DNA from: Chloroflexota bacterium
Lineage (GTDB): Bacteria; Chloroflexota; Ktedonobacteria; Ktedonobacterales; JADMIN01
Assembly (NCBI GenBank): GCA_021323855.1
Contig: JAJPKE010000035.1
Span: 62,001 to 126,000, forward strand
DNA: 64,000 nucleotides
Direction of reading: 5' to 3'
In this document: piece after piece, positions 48,950 through 57,343 of the stretch
Layout: every line of letters starts with the position of its first letter
How positions within the stretch are numbered: position 1 is the first letter of the stretch
Notes under the pieces: generated by a model
The model's input: the letters and a program-made list of their open reading frames with translations, nothing else
What the model was told of the DNA's origin: nothing
Databases searched by the model: none
Made by a program: the position numbers and the translations under genes

Positions 48950-50605
48950 GTGTTCGGACCCCACCTGATTATTGACGGCTCTCGTTGTGACACCCGGAAA
49001 CTTGCCGACCGCGTACTCGTCGAGCAAGTGATGAATGATTACCCCGCCGCCATCGGCATGACCAAAATCGGCGGCCCCTATATGTTCGAGTATCAGGCTC
49101 CTGATCCGGCGTACTCTGGCGTCTCCGGCATCGTCGTGATCGCCGAAAGCCATATCGCCATCCATACCTTCCCGGAACTCGACTATTTCACGATGGACAT
49201 CTTCTCGTGCAAGAACTTCGACCACGAGCTGGCCATCGAATACATCAAAAAGGCGTTTGATGTCAAAGAGATGGACCGCATGCTGGTGCAGCGCGGCCTC
49301 TCGTTCCGTGGACCACATCACGGCAGCCTCGGCGCGACGGATGAATTGATCGCCGCCGCCAATGCCCGCCTCGAAGCCGGCATTATCAGCAAAGAAACGG
49401 CTATCCCAGGCGAGGTGTATGGCGCTGGTAAAGACATAGCGGACGAGCGCGACGCAGCCATCGCGCGCATCGAGCAGCGCACGCAGACAGGCGAAACGAC
49501 CGGGGCAAGCGCGAACGGTGCGAATGGCGGCAAGATGCTCTGGCCACAGTATGGTGTGACGCCGGATTACGGCACCTATGGCGCTGCGGCTGGCGAAACC
49601 GCTGATTGTGAGCCATGTGCGCGCGGCGGAGCCACCGTTATGCCGCTTACCCATACAGGCGCCGCGCCGCTAGCCGCTGATGGTCGGGCGCTGCCCGCCA
49701 GTGAGCCTGCACAGGTCAACCCAACGGCTTCGATCAGCGGGCTGCTGGATAAGCTGGGCTACGCTGGTGGGCACGCGCGCAGCCTGGGGCGCGGCGTCGC
49801 CATCTGGGAACGGCTGGCGCGCGATAGCCAGACGACGATTGCGCTGGCGCTCTCTACACCCGTCATTGCGGATGGCCTGCGCGAGATGCTGGTCTACGCC
49901 GCAGAACACCGCTATGTAGATACGGTGGTTGCCAGCGCCGATGACCTCTTTGCCGACCTCTACGAATCGCTGGGCTACGCGCACTTCGCCGGTAGCCAGG
50001 ATGAGATGATAGCCACTGAGGAAGGGCATCAGGCGGCGCTGGCGTTCTTTATGGAATTTCTGAACACCGTCGAGCCAGGAACTTGCACCAGCAGCAATGA
50101 CCTGTGGCGGCTGCTCGGCGCGTATCTGCCTGCGCATGCCCCGCGCAAGGGATTGCTCCAGGCGGCGGCGACCGCTGATGTTGCGCTCTTCACGCCTGAC
50201 CTCAACACTAGCGTCTTTGGCGGCGCATTGTTGACGGCGCGCTCGCGCGGGCTGGCGCTCGATTCTGCCAACGATGTCATCGCGCTGGCGCGTCTGCTCG
50301 GCAGAGCGCCACGGCTGGGCATCATCCGTGCGGGCGCAGGTCTGGCGGATGCGCTGGTCGGGCAAGCGCGCGATGTCGCGGCGGCACTTGGCATCGTAGC
50401 GCCAACACTCTCCGGCAGCGTCTCGCTCAACAGTGCGCGGGCGCTGGCACAGGATGATCGCGGCGAGCATCATGTCGCCATCGCCGCTGGCGCAGACCTC
50501 GTGTTGCCGCTGGCGCTGACGGCGCTGGCGCAGCGTCTCCCCGGTGGACGGCGGCGCACGGCTGGCGAGACGCGCAGCCGTGAGGCAACGCCTGCGCTGG
50601 TATAA
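48950..50605 (+). CDS. speD: S-adenosylmethionine decarboxylase fused to a deoxyhypusine-synthase-like domain
   Basis: 551-residue fusion. Residues 1-130 are a prokaryotic pyruvoyl AdoMet decarboxylase: SGVSGIVVIAESHIAIHTFPE with the self-cleavage site E66-S67 and H72, and MDIFSCKNF with C87. Residues about 130-245 are a low-complexity linker. From about 246 the protein aligns by eye with deoxyhypusine synthase: TIALALSTPVIADGLREMLVY matches the TxxLGxTSNLxSSGxRE region, VDTVVASADDLFADLYE matches VDVLVTTAGGxEEDLIK, and VALFTPDLNTSVFGG matches PVFxPALTDGSLGD. The catalytic-lysine region (GGGxxKHH) reads RAGAGLADAL, with no Lys, and the TAGG NAD-binding loop is also lost. The GTG at 48950 follows AGTAGGAG. 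SpeD makes decarboxylated AdoMet for spermidine synthesis, though some SpeD relatives decarboxylate arginine or ornithine. No spermidine synthase is nearby. Confidence 0.85.
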   Translation: MFGPHLIIDGSRCDTRKLADRVLVEQVMNDYPAAIGMTKIGGPYMFEYQAPDPAYSGVSGIVVIAESHIAIHTFPELDYFTMDIFSCKNFDHELAIEYIKKAFDVKEMDRMLVQRGLSFRGPHHGSLGATDELIAAANARLEAGIISKETAIPGEVYGAGKDIADERDAAIARIEQRTQTGETTGASANGANGGKMLWPQYGVTPDYGTYGAAAGETADCEPCARGGATVMPLTHTGAAPLAADGRALPASEPAQVNPTASISGLLDKLGYAGGHARSLGRGVAIWERLARDSQTTIALALSTPVIADGLREMLVYAAEHRYVDTVVASADDLFADLYESLGYAHFAGSQDEMIATEEGHQAALAFFMEFLNTVEPGTCTSSNDLWRLLGAYLPAHAPRKGLLQAAATADVALFTPDLNTSVFGGALLTARSRGLALDSANDVIALARLLGRAPRLGIIRAGAGLADALVGQARDVAAALGIVAPTLSGSVSLNSARALAQDDRGEHHVAIAAGADLVLPLALTALAQRLPGGRRRTAGETRSREATPALV

Positions 50606-50631
50606 CCGTCCGTTGGTATCGCGTATACGAC

Positions 50632-50666
50632 GAGCCGCTTTCTCAATTCTGTCGAGAAAGCGGCTC
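50632..50666. terminator. Hairpin between convergent genes
   Basis: Perfect 13-base-pair stem (50632-50644 with 50654-50666), nine-base loop, located 27 bases after the speD-fusion stop and 16 before the stop of the convergent propeller gene. No clear U-tract on either strand; probably a bidirectional transcript end. Confidence 0.6.
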
Positions 50667-50682
50667 ATACCGTCTGGCTCAA

Positions 50683-52152
50683 TTATGCGGCAGAAGAAAC
50701 AATGCCGATGGCCACAATCTGCGTGTAGTATTGCTGCCAGTAGCAGTGCCGTGGCGCGCCGTCGCTTGCCTCATCTCCTGGTAGGGCCGTGTTCGTCGGA
50801 TTGTCGCACGAGGTCACCTGCCAGAGTGCTTTGCCGTCAGATAGACGCACCGCTGTCAGCGACGAGGGGTTGCCCAATGGGGTGAAGCCTCCCTGAACAA
50901 ACAGCGTATCCTGGTCCGCCACCAAGCGAATGACCGGCTGTGACAATTCCAATGTTCTGAGTAGCTGGCCATCCGCAAGCCGTATGCTGAGCAGCGAAGG
51001 TATTCCAGTATATTTATCGGATTGATTGGTCACATACACTACGCCATTCACCTGCGTCATGGCAGTGATGAATTGGAGCGGCGCATGCCAGAGAAGATTA
51101 CCGTTTGCTGAAAAAGCATCCAGTGTGATTGGTAACGCAGGGTAAACGGGACCGCATCCATTCGTCGGGATGATGACCATACCGCCAGCGGCCAGCATGG
51201 GAACGGATTCCTGATCGCATTGCAGCTTGTGCGTCCAGAGCAGCGTCCCATCGCTCGCTCGCAATGCTTCGAGCGAAACGCCCGTGAGGTTACTGCTATA
51301 GGCTGGCTGCGGATCGGTGGCTGTTTCCGCATAGAGAATACCGTTGCCACTCACCAGTTGCGCCACCGCCGTTGAGCGCGGCACGGCACGACACCAGATC
51401 GGTTGTCCGGTGCGCGCCTGTAGCGAACAGATGCGCCATTGTGTCTGTCCGCTGGCATCAGGGAAATTGGCTGCAAGAGAGATATAGACAACCCCATGCT
51501 CCAGCGCCGTCATCTGTTCGAGCGCAGGAGTGGCGGGCGAAAATATGGCAAAGCCGACATCATTTGCAGGATTGGTGGTCATTTCCCACACCTGGCGCCC
51601 ATCGCTGGCGGCAAACGCAAAGAGTTGGGTCGCAGTGCGCACAAGAAACAAGCCGTCATCGCGGTCGAACTGCACTGCACCCAGGGTTGACCCTGTTGAG
51701 GGTGTCGGAAACAACCGGCACCAGTTTACATTACCGCCCGTCTCCTGCGCGGCGCAGATGCCAGCCCTCCCAATGAGATAAAGCAGATTGCCACTCTGTT
51801 CAATATCGTTCCAACCGTTGCCGGACGGCAAGTCGTTTGGATGGCTATTGATAATGAAATGCCGCCCCAGCGCGCCATCGGTGAGGCGCAAACCACAAAC
51901 GACCGGAGATTTGCGCTGGAAGCCGCGATATCCTCTGCCCGGCTGGATGACCACCATCAACTGCGGCGTGTTTGGTGCAAGCTCGACGCCCGGACTGTCT
52001 TGCTCGCAGACCAGCGGACTGGCGCTGGCAATGGAGAGATCGTTCAGGAAATTGTGGATGGCGAAGCCCCAGATGACACAAATCACCAGGCCCATGCTCA
52101 GCCCTATGAAGAGGGTGCGCCTGCTCTGCCCTTCTCGTGCCGTAGCTGCCAT
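50683..52152 (-). CDS. Membrane-anchored PQQ-like beta-propeller protein
   Basis: 489-residue protein with one N-terminal membrane helix (about 14-32, LFIGLSMGLVICVIWGFAI) and a large exported domain built from WD/PQQ-like blades, seen as repeated strands ending in DGxxLW/xxW: DGRQVWEMT, TGQPIWCRAVP, DGTLLWTHKL, NGNLLWHAPL, DGQLLRTLEL, DGKALWQVT. This is the outer-membrane-BamB-like / PQQ_2 repeat pattern, though no quinone site can be seen. Conserved Cys pairs may form disulfides outside. It probably binds a partner on the cell surface. It lies downstream of a small membrane protein (26-base gap). Start at 52152, ATG. Confidence 0.83.
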   Translation of the reverse strand: MAATAREGQSRRTLFIGLSMGLVICVIWGFAIHNFLNDLSIASASPLVCEQDSPGVELAPNTPQLMVVIQPGRGYRGFQRKSPVVCGLRLTDGALGRHFIINSHPNDLPSGNGWNDIEQSGNLLYLIGRAGICAAQETGGNVNWCRLFPTPSTGSTLGAVQFDRDDGLFLVRTATQLFAFAASDGRQVWEMTTNPANDVGFAIFSPATPALEQMTALEHGVVYISLAANFPDASGQTQWRICSLQARTGQPIWCRAVPRSTAVAQLVSGNGILYAETATDPQPAYSSNLTGVSLEALRASDGTLLWTHKLQCDQESVPMLAAGGMVIIPTNGCGPVYPALPITLDAFSANGNLLWHAPLQFITAMTQVNGVVYVTNQSDKYTGIPSLLSIRLADGQLLRTLELSQPVIRLVADQDTLFVQGGFTPLGNPSSLTAVRLSDGKALWQVTSCDNPTNTALPGDEASDGAPRHCYWQQYYTQIVAIGIVSSAA

Positions 52153-52178
52153 AGCGATGCCACCCTGTTACGTAATCT

Positions 52179-52508
52179 TCAAAAGCTCTTCACAAAGAGA
52201 ACGACCAGCGCGCCGATAGTGATGATCGGCGTAATGAACGCTGCTATCAGCATGCCCAATCCAATAAACCGTCCACGGCGGTTGGCGAGCAGAATTATAG
52301 CGACCACGAAGAAACTACACCAGCAAATGACGCCAGCAGTCAATGCAGCGTTTGTAGGGATGAGGAAAACCAGCGGCGCGGGTAATGATCCGATGCCCAG
52401 GCCCAGCAGAAAGCGCAGGAAGCCATTGCCCGATGTTGGTGCGGCGCCTGACTGCGAGGAGACGATGATGCCCGGTAGCTCCGGCGGCGGGGGGATATCC
52501 TGCTGCAT
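52179..52508 (-). CDS. Small unknown membrane protein
   Basis: 109-residue protein with a Pro-rich N-terminus (QQDIPPPPELPGI) and three membrane helices (FLRFLLGLGIGSLPAPLVFLI, AALTAGVICWCSFFVVAIILL, GLGMLIAAFITPIITIGALVVLF). The helix arrangement resembles DUF4190-like or TM2-like small proteins but is not assignable. The ATG at 52508 follows GAAGGCGGA. It leads the beta-propeller gene by 26 bases, so it is probably cotranscribed with it. Confidence 0.68.
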   Translation of the reverse strand: MQQDIPPPPELPGIIVSSQSGAAPTSGNGFLRFLLGLGIGSLPAPLVFLIPTNAALTAGVICWCSFFVVAIILLANRRGRFIGLGMLIAAFITPIITIGALVVLFVKSF

Positions 52509-52762
52509 GCTGATCCGCCTTCCCCTTTGCCAGTATGTGAGACAACCGCTCGATTATGCGTCACTTGTTATACGCGCACATCGCTGGCTATCTCACATAG
52601 AACAAAAAGCTATCCGTCATGCTCATTCCTGCTCGCGGGTGGCCGGTTGCGTGGATTGTGTAGATTGTTGGAGCGCGGCGAGGAGGTCGGCGGGCCGCGA
52701 GTTATCCGGATACGTTCCTTCATTCAACTGCTAGCAGGCGCATTGGCCTGCTGATAGCTCTC

Positions 52763-53464
52763 TCACCGGCGGCGCCTGGTCGGTTTCACCGTTTGCGGCG
52801 CTCTGGCGCTGGTGGGCATGCGCACCGGCTGCGGCTGGGATGGCGCTGGCAGCGTCTCGCTCTCAGCAGGCGATACAACAGTCGGATCAGGCGTGGCGAG
52901 CGGCAGCGCAACATTTCCATTCACTTGCTGTGTGGTAACGGCAGTGTGAATAGCGCGCACCAGCGTCGCCAGGTCGGCAATCTCCGCAGAGTGCGCCTGG
53001 GCGCTGGCGGCGATATGCTCATCTACCATACGCTCCAGGTTACACATCTGCTCCACCAGTTGCCGGTTCTGCTCGGCCATCTGCTCATTCTGAGCCGTCA
53101 ATTTCTCGATGCGGTTGGCCTGCGCGTGATCGCGGATAGCGCCGACGTTGGCCGCAATCAACAGGATTGGGCCAGTGAACGCCGCCTCCGCGCTCATGGC
53201 AAGGTTGAGGAATACAAACGGGTATTGATCGAAGTGCAGCGCAACGGTGAACGAGAGCGTATTGATAAGGACCCACAGCACCATCACCCCAGCCTGGATG
53301 CCAATAAAGCGCCAGCTCCCGATGCCTGCGGCGGTCTGCTCGGCAAGCCGCTGCCCGGTGGTGGGTTGATCGGGGTTTGGCTCTGTATGTCCCGACACGG
53401 AAAACATGCGCGGACGCGGCAACTGGCGCAGCCGTTCGGCAATCGGTGCAATCCACTTCAGCAC
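52763..53464 (-). CDS. DUF1003 membrane protein with coiled coil
   Basis: 233-residue protein. The DUF1003 core (about 48-130) has two membrane helices with WRFIGIQAGVMVLWVLINTLSFTVALHFDQYPFVFLNLAMSAEAAFTGPILLI as the typical run (see residues about 50-103). Then a coiled coil (about 115-170: RIEKLTAQNEQMAEQNRQLVEQMCNLERMVDEHI, charged and Gln-rich) and a Pro/Thr-rich basic tail ending TVKPTRRRR. Most family members are shorter after the core. The function of DUF1003 is not known. The ATG at 53464 is preceded by a GGGCAGG-type site. Confidence 0.87.
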   Translation of the reverse strand: MLKWIAPIAERLRQLPRPRMFSVSGHTEPNPDQPTTGQRLAEQTAAGIGSWRFIGIQAGVMVLWVLINTLSFTVALHFDQYPFVFLNLAMSAEAAFTGPILLIAANVGAIRDHAQANRIEKLTAQNEQMAEQNRQLVEQMCNLERMVDEHIAASAQAHSAEIADLATLVRAIHTAVTTQQVNGNVALPLATPDPTVVSPAESETLPAPSQPQPVRMPTSARAPQTVKPTRRRR

Positions 53465-53773
53465 GGGGAACCTGCCCTTTTCTCTGCCGGTCTCTCTTGC
53501 CGGTCTATCTTCACGAACGTTTGTGGCCCACTAGCCCATGCTATTCACTACGATCAACGGGAGCAAACGTTTCTCTGCCGGCTTGGGGTAGTATCTTGGC
53601 TACTTGCAAAGCGAGGAATGTTCACAAAGATCCCTGCCGCAAACGGTCTAGTAATAGCGCATCGGTAGAGTTACAATAGAGGGCAACTGAGCCATGCGAT
53701 AGTATGTTGTGCGGCAAACGGCGCGTGCATATGATGCGCAGCCTTGTGAGTGGTGACCAGCAGAGGTGTGACG
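53465..53773. other. Divergent promoter region
   Basis: 309 bases between DUF1003 and the pentapeptide gene. It holds a short inverted repeat (gtagtatcttggctac, about 53588-53603), possibly an operator or a weak hairpin. No ORF with a ribosome binding site. Confidence 0.45.
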
Positions 53774-54643
53774 ATGGCTTTTGACACATCTCGACCAGCC
53801 GACATTTGGGCATTTCTAGCCAAACAGCCGGGTGGCCTTGAATTTCTGACGTCTCGTCCCACTGGTCTCCTCGCGCCTACCGAAAAGGATTTTGCGATGG
53901 TAGACCGCGAATGGCCGCTACCCGCGCATCCCACCACTGAGCAATTGAACCAACGACTTCAACGCGCACAAGCGCATCAACTCATTCGCCTCTTTGCCGA
54001 ATGGAAAGCAGAGCAAGTGCGCGACACAGTTGAAGCGACGGGAACGAAGTTGCTCCCGCATTGGCACCCAAAACCACATCTCACCCTGCAAGAGCTGCTC
54101 GCACGCTATCAATCCGGAGAGCGCGACTTTGCCGAGGTCATCATAGAATCTATTGACCCTACAGCGAACAGCGCTGATGATCCGCAGCGTGAGAATCGAG
54201 GAAGGCAGGGGGCGCAGGCAATGATTGATTTGACAGGCATCAATCTGTATCGCGCAACACTACAACGCCTCCGCCTGGATCGTGTCATCTTGCGTGCAGC
54301 CAATTTGACCCAAGCAGACCTGAGCGGCGCCTCGTTAGGCGAGAGCGATCTGAGTTATGCCAGGTTAACCAGCGCCAACCTCTCACAGACGTGGTTGCAT
54401 GCAGCGGATCTTCGCGGAGCCGATCTGAGCAACGCCTACATTGATCAGGCGATGCTCGATAGTGTTGATTTGCGTGGCGCAACTCTCCTGGGTACCACCT
54501 TCGAGAACGTCTGGATGCGCCTGCCGTCTGTTCAGGTGGATGCAGACTGGCAGATGTATCTACGCCGCTTCTCCCTCCATCCGAGCAATGACGCCGATCA
54601 AGAGACGCGCATACACCAATTCCTCAACCAGCAGGTGTTCTGA
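53774..54643 (+). CDS. Pentapeptide-repeat protein
   Basis: 289-residue protein. The first about 150 residues are non-repetitive and charged (RLFAEWKAEQVRDTVEATG). From about 165 to 250 a run of pentapeptide repeats of the A[D/N]Lxx type is clear: RAANLTQADLSGASLGESDLSYARLTSANL then HAADLRGADLSNAYIDQAMLDSVDL, which folds as a right-handed quadrilateral beta-helix. A short tail follows (DADWQMYLRRF). It is not a long Qnr-type protein, and the role of the N-terminal half is unknown. The ATG at 53774 follows AGAGGTG. Single gene. Confidence 0.82.
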   Translation: MAFDTSRPADIWAFLAKQPGGLEFLTSRPTGLLAPTEKDFAMVDREWPLPAHPTTEQLNQRLQRAQAHQLIRLFAEWKAEQVRDTVEATGTKLLPHWHPKPHLTLQELLARYQSGERDFAEVIIESIDPTANSADDPQRENRGRQGAQAMIDLTGINLYRATLQRLRLDRVILRAANLTQADLSGASLGESDLSYARLTSANLSQTWLHAADLRGADLSNAYIDQAMLDSVDLRGATLLGTTFENVWMRLPSVQVDADWQMYLRRFSLHPSNDADQETRIHQFLNQQVF

Positions 54644-54757
54644 ATAGCGTATTGCGTACATTGACCATACCTGGACCATACCTGACGTTGGCTCTCGATA
54701 GTTGTTTTCCAATGAGCTACTTCCCACTGCATTGCACTTCTATGGTGATACAATGTA

Positions 54758-54786
54758 TTGACATGTCAACACAGATCTGTTACAGT
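54758..54786 (+). promoter_or_regulatory. Promoter with overlapping palindrome before the HTH gene
   Basis: TTGACA (54758-54763), exactly 17 bases, then TACAGT (54781-54786). The 10-base palindrome tgacatgtca (54759-54768) overlaps the -35 box, so a dimeric repressor could block the polymerase; the HTH protein encoded just downstream is the obvious candidate. Confidence 0.7.
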
Positions 54787-54829
54787 AGAGATGAATCATG
54801 AGAGCTATGACGTTTTTAGGGAGCGATCA

Positions 54830-55120
54830 ATGCCCGTTACATGCCATCTACGGATTCTGCTGGCCCGGCTGAATGTCGAACGCGCACAGCAGGCGCAACC
54901 GGCGCTCAGCCTGCGCCGCCTCGCCGAAGAGAGCGGCGTCTCGTTGAGTGTCCTCGTCGCGCTGCACACCGGACGCAGCCATCGCATTGACTTTGCGACG
55001 GTGGATCGCCTGCTCAGCTATTTCAACCGCTCGCTGCATGTCAGCGTGAACGACTTGCTGGTCTGGGAGCCTGCGCCGGATTGCGGAACCAGCAATGAGG
55101 CACTGGCGGCGGTGAGTTGA
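54830..55120 (+). CDS. Small HTH (Cro/CI-type) regulator
   Basis: 96-residue protein, mostly a single helix-turn-helix domain of the HTH_XRE/HTH_26 type: LRRLAEESGVSLSVLVALHTGRSHRIDFATVDRLLSYFNRSLHVSVNDLLVWEP. The recognition part is SLSVLVALHTGRSHRID. There is no ligand domain. The ATG at 54830 follows AGGGAG; the longer open frame upstream runs through the promoter. The peptide deformylase gene begins 38 bases after its stop, so the two are probably cotranscribed. It may regulate its own promoter, which carries a palindrome. Confidence 0.85.
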   Translation: MPVTCHLRILLARLNVERAQQAQPALSLRRLAEESGVSLSVLVALHTGRSHRIDFATVDRLLSYFNRSLHVSVNDLLVWEPAPDCGTSNEALAAVS

Positions 55121-55158
55121 GCGAGTGTTGCTACGGAATATCAGAGGAGCGTATAGGC

Positions 55159-55677
55159 ATGGCAGTGCGAAACGTGCTGATGCTGGGCAATCCCATCCTG
55201 CGGCAAAAATCCAAGAAGATTCATCGCTTCGATGCGTCGTTGCCGAAGCTGGTGGCTGATATGTTCGAGACGATGCACGCGTATAATGGCATCGGGCTGG
55301 CGGCGCCACAGATCGGCCAGCTGATTCGCGTGTTCGTGATTGAGTGTGACGATGAGAACGAACAGCATCACAAAATTGCGATGGTGAACCCGGAAATCGT
55401 CAAAGCTGAGGGCGAGCAGCGCGGCGTGGATGGCTGCCTAAGCATCCCTGGCTACTACGGCGTGAACGTACGCCGCGCCGCCCACGTGGTGGTGAAGGGG
55501 CAGGATGTGCGCGGCAAGCCGCTACGGGTGAGCGCGGAGGGGCTATTTGCCTGGGCGCTGCAACACGAGATAGATCATCTGGACGGCATCCTCTACCTTG
55601 ACCGGCTGGATCGCCCGGAAAACCTGCGCGAAGTCCATCCGAGCGACCCGATAGAAGAGGCCGGCGCAGTCAACTAA
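55159..55677 (+). CDS. def: Peptide deformylase
   Basis: 172-residue peptide deformylase, which removes the formyl group from nascent proteins. The three metal-site motifs are present: GIGLAAPQIG (44-53), DGCLSIPG with C93 (EGCLS in most, Asp here) and LQHEIDHLDG with H136, E137 and H140. It is of the bacterial type. The ATG at 55159 follows AGAGGAG; the longer upstream frame is unlikely. It lies in an operon with a small HTH regulator rather than with fmt. Confidence 0.95.
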   Translation: MAVRNVLMLGNPILRQKSKKIHRFDASLPKLVADMFETMHAYNGIGLAAPQIGQLIRVFVIECDDENEQHHKIAMVNPEIVKAEGEQRGVDGCLSIPGYYGVNVRRAAHVVVKGQDVRGKPLRVSAEGLFAWALQHEIDHLDGILYLDRLDRPENLREVHPSDPIEEAGAVN

Positions 55678-55689
55678 TTTGCTGGCCGC

Positions 55690-56607
55690 TTATTCTTTTG
55701 TCACTTCTTTTGCCGCCAGCACGATGCCGTTGCGGGATGGGTCGCGCACCAGAATACCAGCGGGCGTCTCCTCGGTGGCGATGCCTGCGCCGCGCACCCG
55801 CTCCAACACGCGCTCCAACTCCGCCTGATTTGGCAGTAGCACGACGAAATCACGCAGTCCGGCGGCGTCTGCTGGGGGTGGTGGTGCGCCGACACCGGCC
55901 CAGGTGTTGAGGCCGATGTGGTGGTGATAGCCGCCCGCCGAGACGAAGAGCGCCGAGGGACCGAAGCGCGCCATCAGATCAAACCCTAGGATATCCACGT
56001 AGAAGTGTTTTGTATCGTCCAGATGGGCGACATGCAGGTGCATGTGACCGAGCTTCGTGCCAGCGGCCAGCCCAGACCACGGCTCATCATGCCCATTCAG
56101 TTCATCGAGAATGCCCTCGATATCCAGCGGATCGCTCGCCATGCGTATCTGTTGGTTGGGTTCGTATACCCACTCGGCGCGCGGACGGTCACGATAGATT
56201 TCGATGCCGTTACCGTCCGGGTCCGCCAGGTAGATTGCCTCGCTGACCAGATGATCGGCGAAGCCCTGTAATGGTGTGCGCGTCTCCGCGAGGCGACGCA
56301 GCGTCCGCGCCAGCTCCAGCCGCGACGGCACCAGCACCGCGAAGTGATAGAGTCCCGTGGTGCCGCGCACATGCCGCGCACCCGGCTGCTCAGTCAGCAC
56401 GAGGATATCGGGTCCGCCAGCGCCCAGCCGCGCCATATTGTCCGTGAGCTGATGCACCTGGAAACCCAGCCGCTCCTGATAGAAGGCGAGTGAGCGGTCG
56501 AGCTGCGCGACAGTGAGCGAGACCGGGCCGAGCGTGGTATTGGGATGAATCGGGTGATGGGCTGGCTGAGTTGGCTGGATTGAGGTAGACGTTTCTGGCG
56601 TTGTCAT
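55690..56607 (-). CDS. Two-domain VOC-family dioxygenase (CatE-like)
   Basis: 305-residue protein with two vicinal-oxygen-chelate domains, as in catechol-2,3-dioxygenase CatE. Domain one (about 27-145) has GPVSLTVAQLDRSLAFYQERLGFQVHQ and GLYHFAVLVPSR, then YLADPDGNGIEIYRD. Domain two (about 185-300) has LGHMHLHVAHLDDTKHFYVDILGFDLMARFG, then YHHHIGLNTW and SRNGIVLA. Metal-binding His/Glu positions (H in LGHMHLHV, H in YHHHIG and E in the first domain) are plausible. It may open an aromatic ring or detoxify; the substrate cannot be inferred. The N-terminal 25 residues are Thr/Pro-rich. Single gene. Confidence 0.88.
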   Translation of the reverse strand: MTTPETSTSIQPTQPAHHPIHPNTTLGPVSLTVAQLDRSLAFYQERLGFQVHQLTDNMARLGAGGPDILVLTEQPGARHVRGTTGLYHFAVLVPSRLELARTLRRLAETRTPLQGFADHLVSEAIYLADPDGNGIEIYRDRPRAEWVYEPNQQIRMASDPLDIEGILDELNGHDEPWSGLAAGTKLGHMHLHVAHLDDTKHFYVDILGFDLMARFGPSALFVSAGGYHHHIGLNTWAGVGAPPPPADAAGLRDFVVLLPNQAELERVLERVRGAGIATEETPAGILVRDPSRNGIVLAAKEVTKE

Positions 56608-56744
56608 TGGTCGCTCTTTTCTGCCGCGCTGGCATGGATAAGTGCTTTTGTGCTGTGCGCTCTCGATTACACACTACAAAAAATGAAGTTATAGGGATAG
56701 TATACGCTACTGACAGGGCATAGCGCCAGTTTTTGTGTGATGCG

Positions 56745-57179
56745 CTAGCTGTTCTGTTCGCGTTCCTTGCGCGTGAGCGTCTTGATCTCTTCGCGCGGGC
56801 GGAAGCGCAACGCCGACCACGTATCATCAATCGCAACTGCCGAAACCACCAGGAATCCGGCCTCGCGTAGCGCATCCCAGCCAACATCGCGGCTGATATC
56901 CGTTTTGATCGCGCTAGATTTCTTGGGGTACGCGCACCAAAGCAGTCCACCTGGCTTGAGAGCGGCGACAGCGTTAGTAGCCTGCGCGTCGAGTTCGCTA
57001 ACGCTCTTGACGAAGAGTTGCACGACATCGAACTGCTCGCCCGGTGCGGCAGCGGTCGCCATCTGCGTACCCTCCGGCAATGGCTGCAACTGCTCCAGGT
57101 AGCCATCCGGCGCATTGAAGACGACGATGCGCTGCCCCGGCTTGATGTTGAGTTTCTTTGCAAGCGATGTTTCCGCCAT
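56745..57179 (-). CDS. DUF3052 protein
   Basis: 144-residue DUF3052-type protein with a methyltransferase-like Rossmann fold: LAKKLNIKPGQRIVVFNAPDGYLEQLQPLP, then FDVVQLFVKSVSELDAQATNAVAALKPGGLLWCAYPKKSSAIKTDISRD, and GWDALREAGFLVVSAVAIDDTWSALRFRP. AdoMet-binding motif I is not evident, so it may have no catalytic activity. The family is common in actinobacteria and Chloroflexota; function unknown. The ATG at 57179 follows GAGAGG; an in-frame start 20 codons upstream lacks one. Confidence 0.88.
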   Translation of the reverse strand: MAETSLAKKLNIKPGQRIVVFNAPDGYLEQLQPLPEGTQMATAAAPGEQFDVVQLFVKSVSELDAQATNAVAALKPGGLLWCAYPKKSSAIKTDISRDVGWDALREAGFLVVSAVAIDDTWSALRFRPREEIKTLTRKEREQNS

Positions 57180-57268
57180 ACTGGTCGCCTCTCTGGAGTG
57201 CTGCGGTGGTCTCAGAACAAACACTCTACATACAGGCACTATACCAAGAAGCGACGTGATAACGCAAA

Positions 57269-57318
57269 CTCACCGCCAGTTCGTTCCCATGCAGTGCGGG
57301 AGAAAGGCTGGCGGTGAG
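57269..57318 (-). terminator. Possible terminator of the nusA-rnpM operon
   Basis: An 11-base-pair stem (57269-57279 with 57308-57318) with a 28-base loop, 26 bases beyond the rnpM stop on the minus strand. The following bases on that strand are U-rich only in part (tttgcgtt). Confidence 0.45.
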
Positions 57319-57343
57319 GATACTATGCGCTAAATTTTTTATC

